Of a DNA stretch of 64,000 nt, positions 46,784 to 56,391 are shown piece by piece (positions within the stretch are counted from its first letter, which is position 1; every line of letters begins with the position of its first letter). The stretch lies in contig NZ_CP120368.1 of the NCBI RefSeq assembly GCF_029892045.1, positions 2,664,001-2,728,000 of the forward strand, given 5' to 3'. The notes under the pieces are model-generated. The model had not been told where the DNA came from, searched no databases, and worked only from the letters and a program-made list of their open reading frames with translations. The DNA comes from Sinorhizobium numidicum (GTDB lineage: Bacteria; Pseudomonadota; Alphaproteobacteria; Rhizobiales; Rhizobiaceae). Position numbers and translations under genes: made by a program.

Positions 46784-48043
46784 TCAGCCGGCACGCGCCA
46801 TGGATTCGAGCCGGGCGACAAGCGTCGCCCGGTCGACATTGAAATTGCGCTCGATCCAAAAATTTTCGAGTTCCGCCAACAACTCGCCGACCTTCGGTCC
46901 CGCCGCGACACCCGCCTTCAGGACATCGGCCCCACCGAGTGGAAATACCGGGCGGCGCCATTTTTCCGCGCGCGCCAGTAGCCGCTGAAACGCCGCTGTT
47001 TCGGCGAGGAAGGCCGGATCGTTTTCCGACTTGCGACGGGCGGAGGCGAGCGAAAGCCTGATGCGGACGATGATCCCATCAGTGCCGTGCCGGTAAAGCA
47101 GGCGGTCGAGCGCCGCGTCCGCGAGGGTTGAGGCGATCTCCGGGGCATTGGCGAACCGGCCGAAATAGGTGCCCTCCGCTTTCGACAGGCGCAACCGGGC
47201 TGCCATCGCCTCGAGCCGCTCGGCATCCGGAGGAACGATTGCCGCGAGCCTTAGCAACGGGTCGGGCTCCCACGAAAAGATCCTCTCCGCGGTCACTAGG
47301 CCCGGAATGGCGTCTATGCCCCATTTCTCGGTCTCGGGCAGGATTTCGCTGAGCACGCCGGCCTGGCGCATCCAGAGAAGCGCACGGCCGGGATCGGCGG
47401 CGGACAGCAACTTCTTCGTCTCGCCCCAGACGCGTTCGGCGGAAAGCGTCGAGAGCTTGGCGCGCGCCTGCGCGCAGGCTCTCAGTCCCTCGGCATCGGG
47501 ACGGCCATGGCCGTAATGGGCGAAAAACCGGAAGAAGCGGAGGACACGCAGATAGTCCTCGGCGACGCGCTCGGCGGCATTGCCGATAAAACGAACGGTT
47601 CGCGTCTCGACGTCCGCGAGGCCGCCGACATAATCGAAGACCTCTCCGTCGCGGGCCGCATAGAGCGCGTTGATCGTGAAGTCACGCCGCTCCGCGTCCG
47701 CTTTCCAGTCGGTGCCGAAGGCCACTTCCGCGCGGCGCCCGTCCGTCGCCACGTCGCGGCGCAGCGTCGTCACCTCGTAAGGAGTGCCGTCAACGACGAG
47801 CGTGATCGTACCGTGGTCGAACCCGGTCGGAACCGACTTGATGCCGGCCGCCTTTGCGCGCGCTGCCACCTCCTCGGGTCGCCAGGTGGTCGCCAAATCG
47901 ACGTCGCTGACAGGCAAGCCGAGAAGGCTATTGCGAATGGCACCTCCGACGACCCGCACCTCGCCGCCGTCAACGTTCAACAGTTCGAAGACGCGACGGA
48001 GCGAAGCAACTTCGAACCAGGGCTCGGCGGCAACGGAGGTCAT
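46784..48043 (-). CDS. cca: CCA tRNA nucleotidyltransferase
   Basis: A 419-residue class II tRNA nucleotidyltransferase that adds or repairs the 3' CCA end. The active-site GGAIRNSLLGLPVSDVDLATT carries the two catalytic Asp residues; RRDFTINALYA and YVGGLADVETRTVRFIGNAAERV-type segments follow, with AEDYLRVLRFFRFFAHYG. It overlaps the NUDIX gene by four bases and forms a unit with that gene and the DUF1285 gene. Confidence 0.94.
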   Translation of the reverse strand: MTSVAAEPWFEVASLRRVFELLNVDGGEVRVVGGAIRNSLLGLPVSDVDLATTWRPEEVAARAKAAGIKSVPTGFDHGTITLVVDGTPYEVTTLRRDVATDGRRAEVAFGTDWKADAERRDFTINALYAARDGEVFDYVGGLADVETRTVRFIGNAAERVAEDYLRVLRFFRFFAHYGHGRPDAEGLRACAQARAKLSTLSAERVWGETKKLLSAADPGRALLWMRQAGVLSEILPETEKWGIDAIPGLVTAERIFSWEPDPLLRLAAIVPPDAERLEAMAARLRLSKAEGTYFGRFANAPEIASTLADAALDRLLYRHGTDGIIVRIRLSLASARRKSENDPAFLAETAAFQRLLARAEKWRRPVFPLGGADVLKAGVAAGPKVGELLAELENFWIERNFNVDRATLVARLESMARAG

Positions 48044-48672
48044 GCATAGAGCCTTTCATAGAGCATGCGGACGATCCCCGCCGTAATGCCCCATATGTTC
48101 CAGTCGCCATAGGGCATGCGATAGAAATGCCGCTCGGCGCCTTGCCAATGACTGCGACCGCGGCCGTGATTGACCGGATCCATCAGGAACGACAGTGGAA
48201 CTTCGAACACGCTTTCCACCTCCTCCGGATTCGGCACGAGCTCGAAACCGGGCTGAACGACGGCGAGCACCGGGGTGATGCGGAAACCGGACATGGCCAT
48301 GTAGTGCGGCAGTCGAGCGATCGTTTCGACAAAGCGCGGATCGAGCCCGATCTCCTCCTGCGCCTCGCGAAGCGCGGCAACTTCGATGGACCGGTCCTCC
48401 GGATCGACGGCCCCGCCCGGAAAAGCAATCTGTCCGGAATGCTTGCGCAATGTCGAGGTGCGCTGCGTGAAGATTACCCTCGCATCATCGCCGTCGTCGA
48501 CGACCGGGACGAGCACGGCCGCATCCTTCAGATGCAGGGTCTCGAGATAAGGGACGATACCGGGATTGAGAAGAAAATCGCCGTGATCGCGCCAGGCGGT
48601 CTCGACCGGTCCGCCCGCCTGGGCAAGCGCCCGGCGGCGGAACTCGTCGGCGGAAAAGGGGTGGGGGCTCAT
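48040..48672 (-). CDS. NUDIX hydrolase, CoA pyrophosphatase type
   Basis: A 210-residue NUDIX enzyme. The UPF0035/CoAse signature FTQRTSTLRKHSGQIAFPGG precedes the NUDIX box (GGAVDPEDRSIEVAALREA, then QEEIGLD). It probably splits CoA or related pyrophosphates in the cytosol. It overlaps both neighbours by four bases, so translation of DUF1285, NUDIX and Cca is coupled. The C-terminus WGITAGIVRMLYERL is the family's. Confidence 0.92.
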   Translation of the reverse strand: MSPHPFSADEFRRRALAQAGGPVETAWRDHGDFLLNPGIVPYLETLHLKDAAVLVPVVDDGDDARVIFTQRTSTLRKHSGQIAFPGGAVDPEDRSIEVAALREAQEEIGLDPRFVETIARLPHYMAMSGFRITPVLAVVQPGFELVPNPEEVESVFEVPLSFLMDPVNHGRGRSHWQGAERHFYRMPYGDWNIWGITAGIVRMLYERLYA

Positions 48673-49292
48673 CGCGACAGCGCTTCCAGTTCGGCCGCCG
48701 GCATGATGGGGAAAACCGCCTGGGCCGATTTGACGCAGAACATCGCGACACCGTCGACGTCACAGGTCTCGCCCAGTTCGACGATATCGTACATGACCGG
48801 CCTCGAAACCAGCGCATCGAGACGACCGCGCACATGCAGATATGGTTTTAGTTCGCGGTTCTCGCCATGAGTGACGAAGCGCAGCGGGTGCTCCGGTCCG
48901 GCCTCCACCACATCGCCAACATTGGTGCGAAACGTCAGCACATTTGCACCTTCCCGCGACGACACGTTCATCTCCACGGCGACGAACGGCGCATCGGCGA
49001 CACGAATGCCGACCTTTTCCACAGGCGTGACGAGATAGGTCTTGCCGTCCTCGTCCTTGCGCAGGACAGTGGAAAATAGCCTGACCAGCGGCTGACGGCC
49101 GATCGGCGTGCCCATGTAGAACCAGGTTCCATCGGCACGGATTTCCATATCGATATCGCCGCAGAATGGCGGATTCCAGCGTTCGACGGGCGGCAGTTCC
49201 CTTGCTTCACCGCCTTTTTCACCAGCAGCGCGTGCGATCAGCGCGGCGAGGCCCGCCGCATCGCCCGTTTGCTGAATCTTCGCTTCTGCCAT
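48669..49292 (-). CDS. DUF1285 family protein
   Basis: A 207-residue cytosolic protein with the DUF1285 core ERWNPPFCGDIDMEIRADGTW, YMGTPIGRQPLVRLFSTVLR and EDGKTYLVTPVEKVGI. It is the first gene of the three-gene unit with the NUDIX and cca genes. Function unknown; the linkage to cca is shared by rhizobia, so a link to RNA maintenance is possible but unproven. Confidence 0.85.
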   Translation of the reverse strand: MAEAKIQQTGDAAGLAALIARAAGEKGGEARELPPVERWNPPFCGDIDMEIRADGTWFYMGTPIGRQPLVRLFSTVLRKDEDGKTYLVTPVEKVGIRVADAPFVAVEMNVSSREGANVLTFRTNVGDVVEAGPEHPLRFVTHGENRELKPYLHVRGRLDALVSRPVMYDIVELGETCDVDGVAMFCVKSAQAVFPIMPAAELEALSR

Positions 49293-49353
49293 CGTTCCGT
49301 CCCGTTTGGTCCTGATCTTGCATCTAAAATATAGCGCGTTCGCCGGACGTGCC

Positions 49354-49384
49354 GGATGCTCCGCCGCTTATTTTCGGAGCATCC
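49354..49384. promoter_or_regulatory. Perfect 10-bp inverted repeat in the divergent promoter region
   Basis: GGATGCTCCG and CGGAGCATCC around an 11-base T-rich loop, between DUF1285 (-) and the MoxR gene (+). No T-tract, so not an obvious terminator; it may be an operator or leader hairpin. Confidence 0.45.
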
Positions 49385-49563
49385 ATCCGCATTTCGTGCT
49401 TTGAAGTCAGCGCGGTATGCTTCAAGAGCTTGATGCAGGCTCACGAGATAGTGCGTTGGCGGCGGCTTGTCAGCCGTCCGCCAGAGTCTAAATTGAAAAA
49501 TAGGAACTGAATATCGGGCGATGGCCAATTCGGTTCAGCAGAGAACGACCGGGGAGAACGGCG

Positions 49564-50577
49564 ATGAGTGTTATGAAAAGCGCGGTCGAACTGGCTGACG
49601 AGAAGGCGATCGTCGCCGCCGCGGAAGCGGCTCTCGGCGAAATCGCGCTCATTCGCGAGGAAGTCGGCAAGGTCATCTTCGGCCAGGAAAGCGTGGTGGA
49701 GCAGACGCTTCTCGCCGTTCTTTCCGGGGGGCATGCGCTGCTTGTCGGCGTGCCCGGTCTTGCCAAGACCAAACTCGTCGCCACGCTCGGCACCGTTCTC
49801 GGGCTCGACAACAGCCGCATTCAGTTCACGCCCGACCTGATGCCCTCCGATATCCTGGGCTCCGAAGTGATGGACCAGGACGCAGCCGGCCATCGCTCCT
49901 TCCGCTTCATTCCAGGCCCGATCTTCACGCAATTGCTGATGGCCGACGAGATCAACCGTGCCTCGCCGCGCACGCAGTCGGCGCTGCTTCAGGCCATGCA
50001 GGAATATCACATCACCGTCGCCGGCGCGCGCAAGGACCTGCCGCAGCCTTTCCACGTGCTCGCGACCCAGAACCCGCTCGAACAGGAAGGCACCTACCCG
50101 CTGCCCGAGGCGCAGCTCGACCGGTTCCTGATGCAGGTCGACGTCGGCTATCCCGAGCTCGCCGCCGAGCGGCAGATTCTGCTGGAGACAACCGGAGTGG
50201 CGGAGGCGGAGGCGCGGTCCGTGATCGACGCTCAGCGCCTCCAGCAGGTCCAGAGCCTGATCCGCCAAATGCCGGTCGGCGAAAAGGTGGTCGATGCCAT
50301 CCTGGCGCTCGTCCGTTCCGCCCGTCCAGGCAACGGCAATGCGGCGACGGACAAGAACGTCGCCTGGGGACCGGGTCCGCGCGCCGGCCAGGCGCTGATG
50401 CTCTGTGCTCGGGCACGCGCGCTTTACGATGGCCGGCTGGCACCTTCGGTCGACGATATCCTGGCGCTTGCCGAGCCCGTCCTCCAGCATCGCATGGCGT
50501 TGACCTTCGCCGCCCGCGCCGAAGGCATGACGGTTCGCGATGTTATCGCCGAGCTGGTGAAACGAGCCAAGGGATAG
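49564..50577 (+). CDS. MoxR family AAA+ ATPase
   Basis: A 337-residue cytosolic ATPase that acts as a chaperone for vWA-type partners. Walker A is GVPGLAKTKLVATLG, Walker B is LLMADEINRASPRTQSALLQ, followed by VLATQNPLEQEGTYPLPEAQLDRFL. It opens a four-gene run with DUF58, DUF4159 and a large membrane protein, the usual MoxR-vWA arrangement. The next gene starts three bases after its stop. Confidence 0.92.
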   Translation: MSVMKSAVELADEKAIVAAAEAALGEIALIREEVGKVIFGQESVVEQTLLAVLSGGHALLVGVPGLAKTKLVATLGTVLGLDNSRIQFTPDLMPSDILGSEVMDQDAAGHRSFRFIPGPIFTQLLMADEINRASPRTQSALLQAMQEYHITVAGARKDLPQPFHVLATQNPLEQEGTYPLPEAQLDRFLMQVDVGYPELAAERQILLETTGVAEAEARSVIDAQRLQQVQSLIRQMPVGEKVVDAILALVRSARPGNGNAATDKNVAWGPGPRAGQALMLCARARALYDGRLAPSVDDILALAEPVLQHRMALTFAARAEGMTVRDVIAELVKRAKG

Positions 50578-50580
50578 CGC

Positions 50581-51501
50581 ATGGCCTCCATCGGGCACAT
50601 AGTCGCGCGAACTCCTTCTGGCGAGGTTCTGTCGCGCGCGCAGCAACGCGCGATGCTCGTTCCCGACTGCCTTGTCGAAGCGCGCAGGATTGCCAATACG
50701 GTTATTTCCGGCTGGCACGGCCGGCGCAAGCGCGGCATCGGCGAAAACTTTTGGCAGTTCCGTCCCTACAGCGAAGGCGAGAGCTTGTCGCGCATCGACT
50801 GGCGCCGCTCGGCCCGCGACGACCATACGTACGTCCGCGACCGCGAATGGGAGGCGGCGCATACGATATGGCTCTGGGCCGATCTCTCGCCCTCGATGAT
50901 GTACAAGTCGACGCTCGGTGCCGTTTCGAAGGAAAGCCGCGCATTGGTGCTGATGCTGGCGCTCGCCGAAATTCTCGCCCGCTCCGGCGAGCGGATCGGC
51001 TGCCCGGGCGTAATGGAGCCGGTCTCCGCCCGCAACGCCGCCGAGCGGCTGGCAACCGCTATCATGCTGAGCCCGCTCGCCGAAGGCCTGCCCGGAACCA
51101 GCATGATCCGCGGCACCAGCGATCTGGTATTGATCGGTGACTTTCTAGACCCCGCGGAAAAGGTGATGGACCGGCTCGGCCCGCTTGCCCGCCGCGGCCT
51201 GCGCGGACATGTCGTCGAGATTGCCGACCCCGCCGAAGAGGTTTTCCCCTATGCCGGTCGCACCGAGTTCACGGATCCGGAAACGGGAGAAAAGCTGACT
51301 GCCGGTCGCGCCGAGATCCTCCGCGACGACTATCAGCGCGCCTATCTCGCGCGCCGCGACAGCCTGGGCACGAACCTCCGTCATCTCGGCTGGACCTTCA
51401 TCCCCCACAGAACCGATCGGCCGGCATCCGAGGCGCTGGTGGCCGTGCATATGTATCTTTCGGGAATGCCCAGCCGGGCGACGCATGGGGGAGCGCTATG
51501 A
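50581..51501 (+). CDS. DUF58 domain protein
   Basis: A 306-residue protein of the MoxR-associated group. The DUF58 core is RRKRGIGENFWQFRPYSEGESLSRIDWRRSARDDHTYVRDREWE, split here as EGESLSRIDWRRSARDD and HTYVRDREWE; a degenerate vWA-like fold follows. DUF58 proteins are the usual partners of MoxR ATPases. It has no signal peptide. Its stop overlaps the next start by four bases. Confidence 0.9.
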   Translation: MASIGHIVARTPSGEVLSRAQQRAMLVPDCLVEARRIANTVISGWHGRRKRGIGENFWQFRPYSEGESLSRIDWRRSARDDHTYVRDREWEAAHTIWLWADLSPSMMYKSTLGAVSKESRALVLMLALAEILARSGERIGCPGVMEPVSARNAAERLATAIMLSPLAEGLPGTSMIRGTSDLVLIGDFLDPAEKVMDRLGPLARRGLRGHVVEIADPAEEVFPYAGRTEFTDPETGEKLTAGRAEILRDDYQRAYLARRDSLGTNLRHLGWTFIPHRTDRPASEALVAVHMYLSGMPSRATHGGAL

Positions 51502-54311
51502 TCGGCGGCCTTCCCTTCCTCTTTGCCAACCCAGCCGTTCTGGCGGCACTTGTCGCGCTGCCGGTGATCTGGTGGCTCCTGCGCATGACGCCGCCAAGAC
51601 CTGCAGCCGAAGTCTTTCCGCCGCTGCGCATTCTCGCGTCGGTGCTGAAGCGCGAGGAGACGCCGTCGAAGAGCCCGTGGTGGCTGACGCTCCTCAGGAT
51701 GGTGATGGCGACCGCCGTCATATTCGCGATCGCCGATCCGGTCTTCAATCCGCGCAGCAACGCGCTCTCTTCCTCCGGTCCCTTGGCGCTACTGATCGAC
51801 AACAGCTGGGCGACGGCACCCGACTGGGAGCAGCGGGTAGAGGCCGCCTCGGCGCTGATCGATGACGCCGAGGCGAAAGATCTTCCCGTGTCGATCGTCT
51901 TTACCGGCGATCGACAGCATGACGCGACGCCCGGATCGGCGGGAGCCGCGCGCAACCGGCTGGCTGCGGCCGCGCCCGAGCCGCTGCCTGCCGACCGAGG
52001 ATCAGCGATCGCTGCCTTGCAAACGGCATTTGAGAACGCCCCGCCAGGGACGATCGCCTTCGTTACCGACGGCATCGAGGCCGCGGACGGCAAGACCATG
52101 GCACCGCTGGCCCAAATAGGCGCTGCCGCCCTCAAGGTCATCGAGGCGGACGGCAGTCAGGCGATAGCGCTCACCGGCACCAGCAACGACTCGACCGGCA
52201 TGTCTGTCACCGCAACGCGCTTGAAGACCGACGACCGCCGCTCCTTGTCCCTTGTCGCCTACGACACGCGCGGCCGTGCGATCGCCGACGGCACGGTCGA
52301 ATTCGCGCCCGGCGAGGCGACCGCCAAGGGAACGATCGAGGCTCCCTTCGAACTGCGCAACGACTTCGCCCGCATCGGCATCGAGAATGCCGCGACGGCC
52401 GGTGCCACCCACTTGCTTGACGACGGCTTCCGCCGGCGCCGCGTGGCGCTGTTGAGCGGCGAAGCGCGCGACCTCTCTCAGCCGCTGCTGTCGCCGCTCT
52501 ATTACATCAATCGGGCACTGGCTCCCTACGCCGATCTGGTCGAGCCGCGGGAAACCGATCTGGCTGTGGCGATTCCCGAGCTCCTCGAACAGCGGCCGTC
52601 GGTTCTGATCATGGCCGATATCGGCCGCCTGCCGGAGGAGACCTACCCGCTTCTGACGAAATGGATCGAAAATGGCGGCACATTGATCCGCTTTGCCGGG
52701 CCTCGGCTTGCCGCAGCCCCCGCAGATGATCCGCTGGTTCCCGTCACGCTCAGGCAAGGAGAGCGTGCGCTCGGCGGCGCCCTTTCCTGGTCCGAGCCGC
52801 AGCCGCTTGCCGACTATCCCGTCAACAGCCCCTTTGCCGGCATGGCGCGTCCTACCGATATTTTCGTCAAGCGGCAGGTTCTGGCCGAGCCGACTGCCGA
52901 TCTTGCCGAACGCACCTGGGCAAGCCTTGCCGACGGCACCCCGCTCGTGACGACGGCGGCACAGGGCGCCGGCCGCATCATCCTCTTCCATGTCAGCGCT
53001 GAAGCGACCTGGTCGAACCTGCCGATCTCAGGGCATTTCGTGGAAATGCTCCGTCGCAGCGTCCAGCTTTCGCGCAGCGGCGGCGTCGCCGGCGAAGGTA
53101 AACAGGTGCAGGCACAGGCATTGCCGCCTTACCGGCTCCTCAACGCCGATGGCCTGCTCGTGGCTGAGACCGGCAATGCACGTCCGCTCGACATCCTCCC
53201 GGGCAAGACACCGGTCGCGACACCGGAGAACCCGCCAGGGCTCTATGGCTCGGAAGACGGCTTCACCGCGCTGAACCTGCTGCCGCGCGACACGGAACTC
53301 AAGAAGATCGACATGACGACGGCAGGCCCCCATACCTTCGAGCGGCTGGCCGGCGCGGAAAGCTGGTCGCTGAAACCGGCGCTGCTGACGGCCGCGCTGC
53401 TTCTGCTTCTCGCCGACGCCGTCATCGTGCTCTTCATGAGCGGCGCTTTTTCGCGCATCCGTGTGGCGAGGGCTGCGGCGACGATGATCTTTATGCTGGC
53501 TGCGTCCGTCGTGCTCCTTCCGCCGCAAGCCTTCGCGGATGACACGCGCCCCGATGATCAGCGCATCCTCGAGCGATTGGATACAACGCACCTCGCCTAT
53601 GTCGTCACAGGTGAAGACGATGTGGACCGTCTTTCCGAACGCGGTCTCATGGGGCTCACCGATTTCCTGACCTACCGCACGACGCTTGAGCCCGGTGCTC
53701 CGGTCGGGCTCGATATTTCCAAGGATGAACTCAGCGTCTACCCAATCATTTACTGGCCGATCTCTGCCAACGCGCCCATGCCGAGCCCACAGGCCGTCAG
53801 CCGCATCGATGCCTACATGCGCGCAGGCGGCACGGTATTGTTCGATACGCGCGACCAGTTTTCCTCGCTTGGCGGGTCCTCAGGCGGAACCAGCCCCAAC
53901 GCGGAACGTCTCCAGGCCATTCTCGGCAATCTCGACATACCGCCGCTTGAACCTGTTCCCGCAGATCATGTTCTGACCAAGGCCTTCTATCTGCTTGCGA
54001 ACTTCCCAGGCCGCTACACCGGCAGCCCGCTCTGGATCGAGGCGCAGCTCGACAACAGTGAGGAGCCGAGCAATCGGCCGGCGCGCGCGGGCGACGGGGT
54101 AACGCCGATCATGATCACCGGAAACGATTTTGCCGGTGCCTGGGCGATCGACGCAAACGGCGTCGCCCTGTTGCCGACGGTTCCGCCGGACGAGATGCAG
54201 CGCGAATATGCCTTTCGCTCCGGCGTCAACATCATGATGTACATGCTGACCGGCAACTACAAGGCCGACCAGGTGCACGTACCTGCTCTGCTCGAGCGGC
54301 TCGGACAGTGA
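51498..54311 (+). CDS. BatA-like N-terminal and DUF4159 membrane protein
   Basis: A 937-residue membrane protein. The N-terminus matches the BatA-type anchor (LPFLFANPAVLAALVALPVI, WWLLRMTPPRPAAEVFPPLR), followed by a second helix and a large outside domain. A further helix near residue 640 precedes the C-terminal DUF4159 domain. No metal-ion adhesion site of a true vWA is obvious. It starts in the ATGA overlap with the DUF58 gene. In the MoxR operon such proteins are thought to be clients or sensors of the envelope; function is not established. Confidence 0.85.
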   Translation: MIGGLPFLFANPAVLAALVALPVIWWLLRMTPPRPAAEVFPPLRILASVLKREETPSKSPWWLTLLRMVMATAVIFAIADPVFNPRSNALSSSGPLALLIDNSWATAPDWEQRVEAASALIDDAEAKDLPVSIVFTGDRQHDATPGSAGAARNRLAAAAPEPLPADRGSAIAALQTAFENAPPGTIAFVTDGIEAADGKTMAPLAQIGAAALKVIEADGSQAIALTGTSNDSTGMSVTATRLKTDDRRSLSLVAYDTRGRAIADGTVEFAPGEATAKGTIEAPFELRNDFARIGIENAATAGATHLLDDGFRRRRVALLSGEARDLSQPLLSPLYYINRALAPYADLVEPRETDLAVAIPELLEQRPSVLIMADIGRLPEETYPLLTKWIENGGTLIRFAGPRLAAAPADDPLVPVTLRQGERALGGALSWSEPQPLADYPVNSPFAGMARPTDIFVKRQVLAEPTADLAERTWASLADGTPLVTTAAQGAGRIILFHVSAEATWSNLPISGHFVEMLRRSVQLSRSGGVAGEGKQVQAQALPPYRLLNADGLLVAETGNARPLDILPGKTPVATPENPPGLYGSEDGFTALNLLPRDTELKKIDMTTAGPHTFERLAGAESWSLKPALLTAALLLLLADAVIVLFMSGAFSRIRVARAAATMIFMLAASVVLLPPQAFADDTRPDDQRILERLDTTHLAYVVTGEDDVDRLSERGLMGLTDFLTYRTTLEPGAPVGLDISKDELSVYPIIYWPISANAPMPSPQAVSRIDAYMRAGGTVLFDTRDQFSSLGGSSGGTSPNAERLQAILGNLDIPPLEPVPADHVLTKAFYLLANFPGRYTGSPLWIEAQLDNSEEPSNRPARAGDGVTPIMITGNDFAGAWAIDANGVALLPTVPPDEMQREYAFRSGVNIMMYMLTGNYKADQVHVPALLERLGQ

Positions 54312-54321
54312 GGGCCGATCG

Positions 54322-56391
54322 ATGACCGTCGACTTTTCACCATTCCTTCCCTGGCCCTATCTTGCAGCGCTGACGCTCGTCGCCGCAGCCCTTGCGGCGT
54401 TCGGCATCTGGCGGCGCATTCGCGGAGCCTGGGTCAGGACGGCGGCGCTCGCCGCATTCTGCCTCGCTCTTGCAAATCCCGTCCTTTTCCAGGAAGAGCG
54501 CGAGCCGCTCTCCACGATCGTCGCTGTCGTCGTGGACCGCAGCCAGAGCCAGGATAACGCCGGCCGACGCGAACAGACGGACAAGGCGCTCGCCGACCTC
54601 AAGGAACGCCTCGAGCGGTTCCCGCAGATCGAGGCGCGTATCGTCGAGGCTGCGGACGGTCAGGAGAGCGAAGCGCCATCGACGAGGCTGTTCAGCGCAC
54701 TGGCGACGGCACTTGCCGACGTGCCGCCTGCCCGCGTCGGCGGCGCCATCTTCATCACGGACGGCCAGATCCACGATGTGCCGGACGTCAACCAGAAACT
54801 CGGTTTCGATGCGCCCATCCACGGCCTGATCAGCGGCAAGCCGGGCGAGTTTGACCGCCGCGTCGAAATCGTCAGTGCTCCCCGCTTCGGCATCGTTGGC
54901 GAGCAGCAGAAACTGACTTTTCGCGTCGTTGACGATGGCGCGTCCCCCGGCGGCGGAGCCGAAGTCACGATCCGCCTGAACGGCAACGAGATCGCCAGGG
55001 AATACGTCGAACCCGGCACGGATATGCCTTTCAGTTTCACCGTGCCGCGCGGCGGCAACAATATCCTCGAATTCGCGGTCGATCCGGTTGCAGGCGAAGT
55101 GACGGAGGCGAACAACCGTGCCGTCCACGTGCTTGACGGCATTCGCGAGAACCTGCGTGTGCTGCTCGTCTCCGGCGAGCCGCATGCGGGCGAGCGTGCC
55201 TGGCGCAACCTCCTGAAATCCGATGCCGCCGTCGATCTCGTCCACTTCACCATTCTGAGGCCGCCGGAGAAGCAGGACGGCACGCCGATCAACGAACTCT
55301 CGCTGATCGCCTTTCCGACGCGCGAGCTCTTCGTCGACAAGATCAGCGAGTTCGACCTGATCATCTTCGACCGCTACCAGCATCGCGGCGTTCTGCCGAT
55401 CCTCTATTACGACAACATCGCCCAGTATGTGCAGAACGGCGGCGCGTTGCTGATTGCAGCAGGGCCGGAGCACGCCGGAAACGATTCGATCGCGGCGACG
55501 CCACTCTCGGCCGTGTTGCCGGCAAACCCCACCGGCGTAATGAATGAAAAGGCCTTCTTCCCGCGGCTTTCGGACGAAGGAAAGAAGCACCCGGTGACGC
55601 GCGGCCTCGAAGGAGCGTCAAGCGAACCGCCGGGCTGGGGCCGCTGGTTCCGTACCGTCGACGTCGACAGGCCGCTCGGCCAGACGGTCATGGAAGCGGC
55701 CGACGGCAAACCGCTGCTCGTCCTCAATCGCGTCGGCAAGGGACGCGTGGCCATGCTGCTTTCCGATCAGGGCTGGCTCTGGGCCCGCGGCTTCGAGGGC
55801 GGCGGACCGCACGTTTCTCTCTATCGTCGCACGGCCCATTGGCTGATGCAGGAGCCGGCGCTCGAGGAAGAGGCGCTTACCGCGCGCGCCTCGGGCCGGA
55901 CGTTGGAGATCACCAGGCAAACGATCGAAGGCGATCCCGGTCAGGCGACGCTTACCCATCCATCCGGCAAGACGGAGGAGATCACTCTTAGGGAAGGTGA
56001 GCCGGGCCTCTACAAGGCAGAGGTCAAGACCGACGAAATCGGTCTCTTCGAAGTGGCAAACGACGAGCTGACGACGCTGGTGCACGTCGGCAATGTCGAT
56101 GCACCGGAATTCAAGGCCGCGATCTCCACCGAGGAAAGGCTGAAGCCCTGGGCGGAAAAGACCAAGGGCATCGTCCGCCGCCTCGCGGATGCGGACGGAC
56201 CGGTCGATCTCCCGTCGATCCTGCCGGTGCGCGGCGCCGTGCGTGTCGCAGACGACCAGCGCCTGTCACTGCGCATGACCGACGAGACGGTTTTGAAGGG
56301 CATCAATTCGCTGTCGCTCTTCGCCGGCCTGTTCGGTCTTGCGGCGCTGCTCTTCCTGATCTCCGCCACCTGGTATCGCGAGGGCCGGTGA
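54322..56391 (+). CDS. Large membrane protein of the MoxR operon, glutamine amidotransferase-like centre
   Basis: A 689-residue protein with two N-terminal helices, a long periplasmic or extracytoplasmic region, and one C-terminal helix (SLFAGLFGLAALLFLISATW). An early segment IVAVVVDRSQSQDNAGRREQ resembles a vWA domain (DRSQS in place of DxSxS). The centre resembles the class I glutamine-amidotransferase-like fold found in this group. It follows the DUF4159 gene by ten bases and its stop overlaps the following GNAT pseudogene start by four bases. Confidence 0.8.
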   Translation: MTVDFSPFLPWPYLAALTLVAAALAAFGIWRRIRGAWVRTAALAAFCLALANPVLFQEEREPLSTIVAVVVDRSQSQDNAGRREQTDKALADLKERLERFPQIEARIVEAADGQESEAPSTRLFSALATALADVPPARVGGAIFITDGQIHDVPDVNQKLGFDAPIHGLISGKPGEFDRRVEIVSAPRFGIVGEQQKLTFRVVDDGASPGGGAEVTIRLNGNEIAREYVEPGTDMPFSFTVPRGGNNILEFAVDPVAGEVTEANNRAVHVLDGIRENLRVLLVSGEPHAGERAWRNLLKSDAAVDLVHFTILRPPEKQDGTPINELSLIAFPTRELFVDKISEFDLIIFDRYQHRGVLPILYYDNIAQYVQNGGALLIAAGPEHAGNDSIAATPLSAVLPANPTGVMNEKAFFPRLSDEGKKHPVTRGLEGASSEPPGWGRWFRTVDVDRPLGQTVMEAADGKPLLVLNRVGKGRVAMLLSDQGWLWARGFEGGGPHVSLYRRTAHWLMQEPALEEEALTARASGRTLEITRQTIEGDPGQATLTHPSGKTEEITLREGEPGLYKAEVKTDEIGLFEVANDELTTLVHVGNVDAPEFKAAISTEERLKPWAEKTKGIVRRLADADGPVDLPSILPVRGAVRVADDQRLSLRMTDETVLKGINSLSLFAGLFGLAALLFLISATWYREGR

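Noticed and set aside
49441..50862. A 473-residue minus-strand open frame across the MoxR gene.
   Set aside because: Shadow of a conserved ATPase; no domain.
52002..52991. Minus-strand open frame within the DUF4159 gene.
   Set aside because: Shadow frame with low-complexity residues and no start signal.
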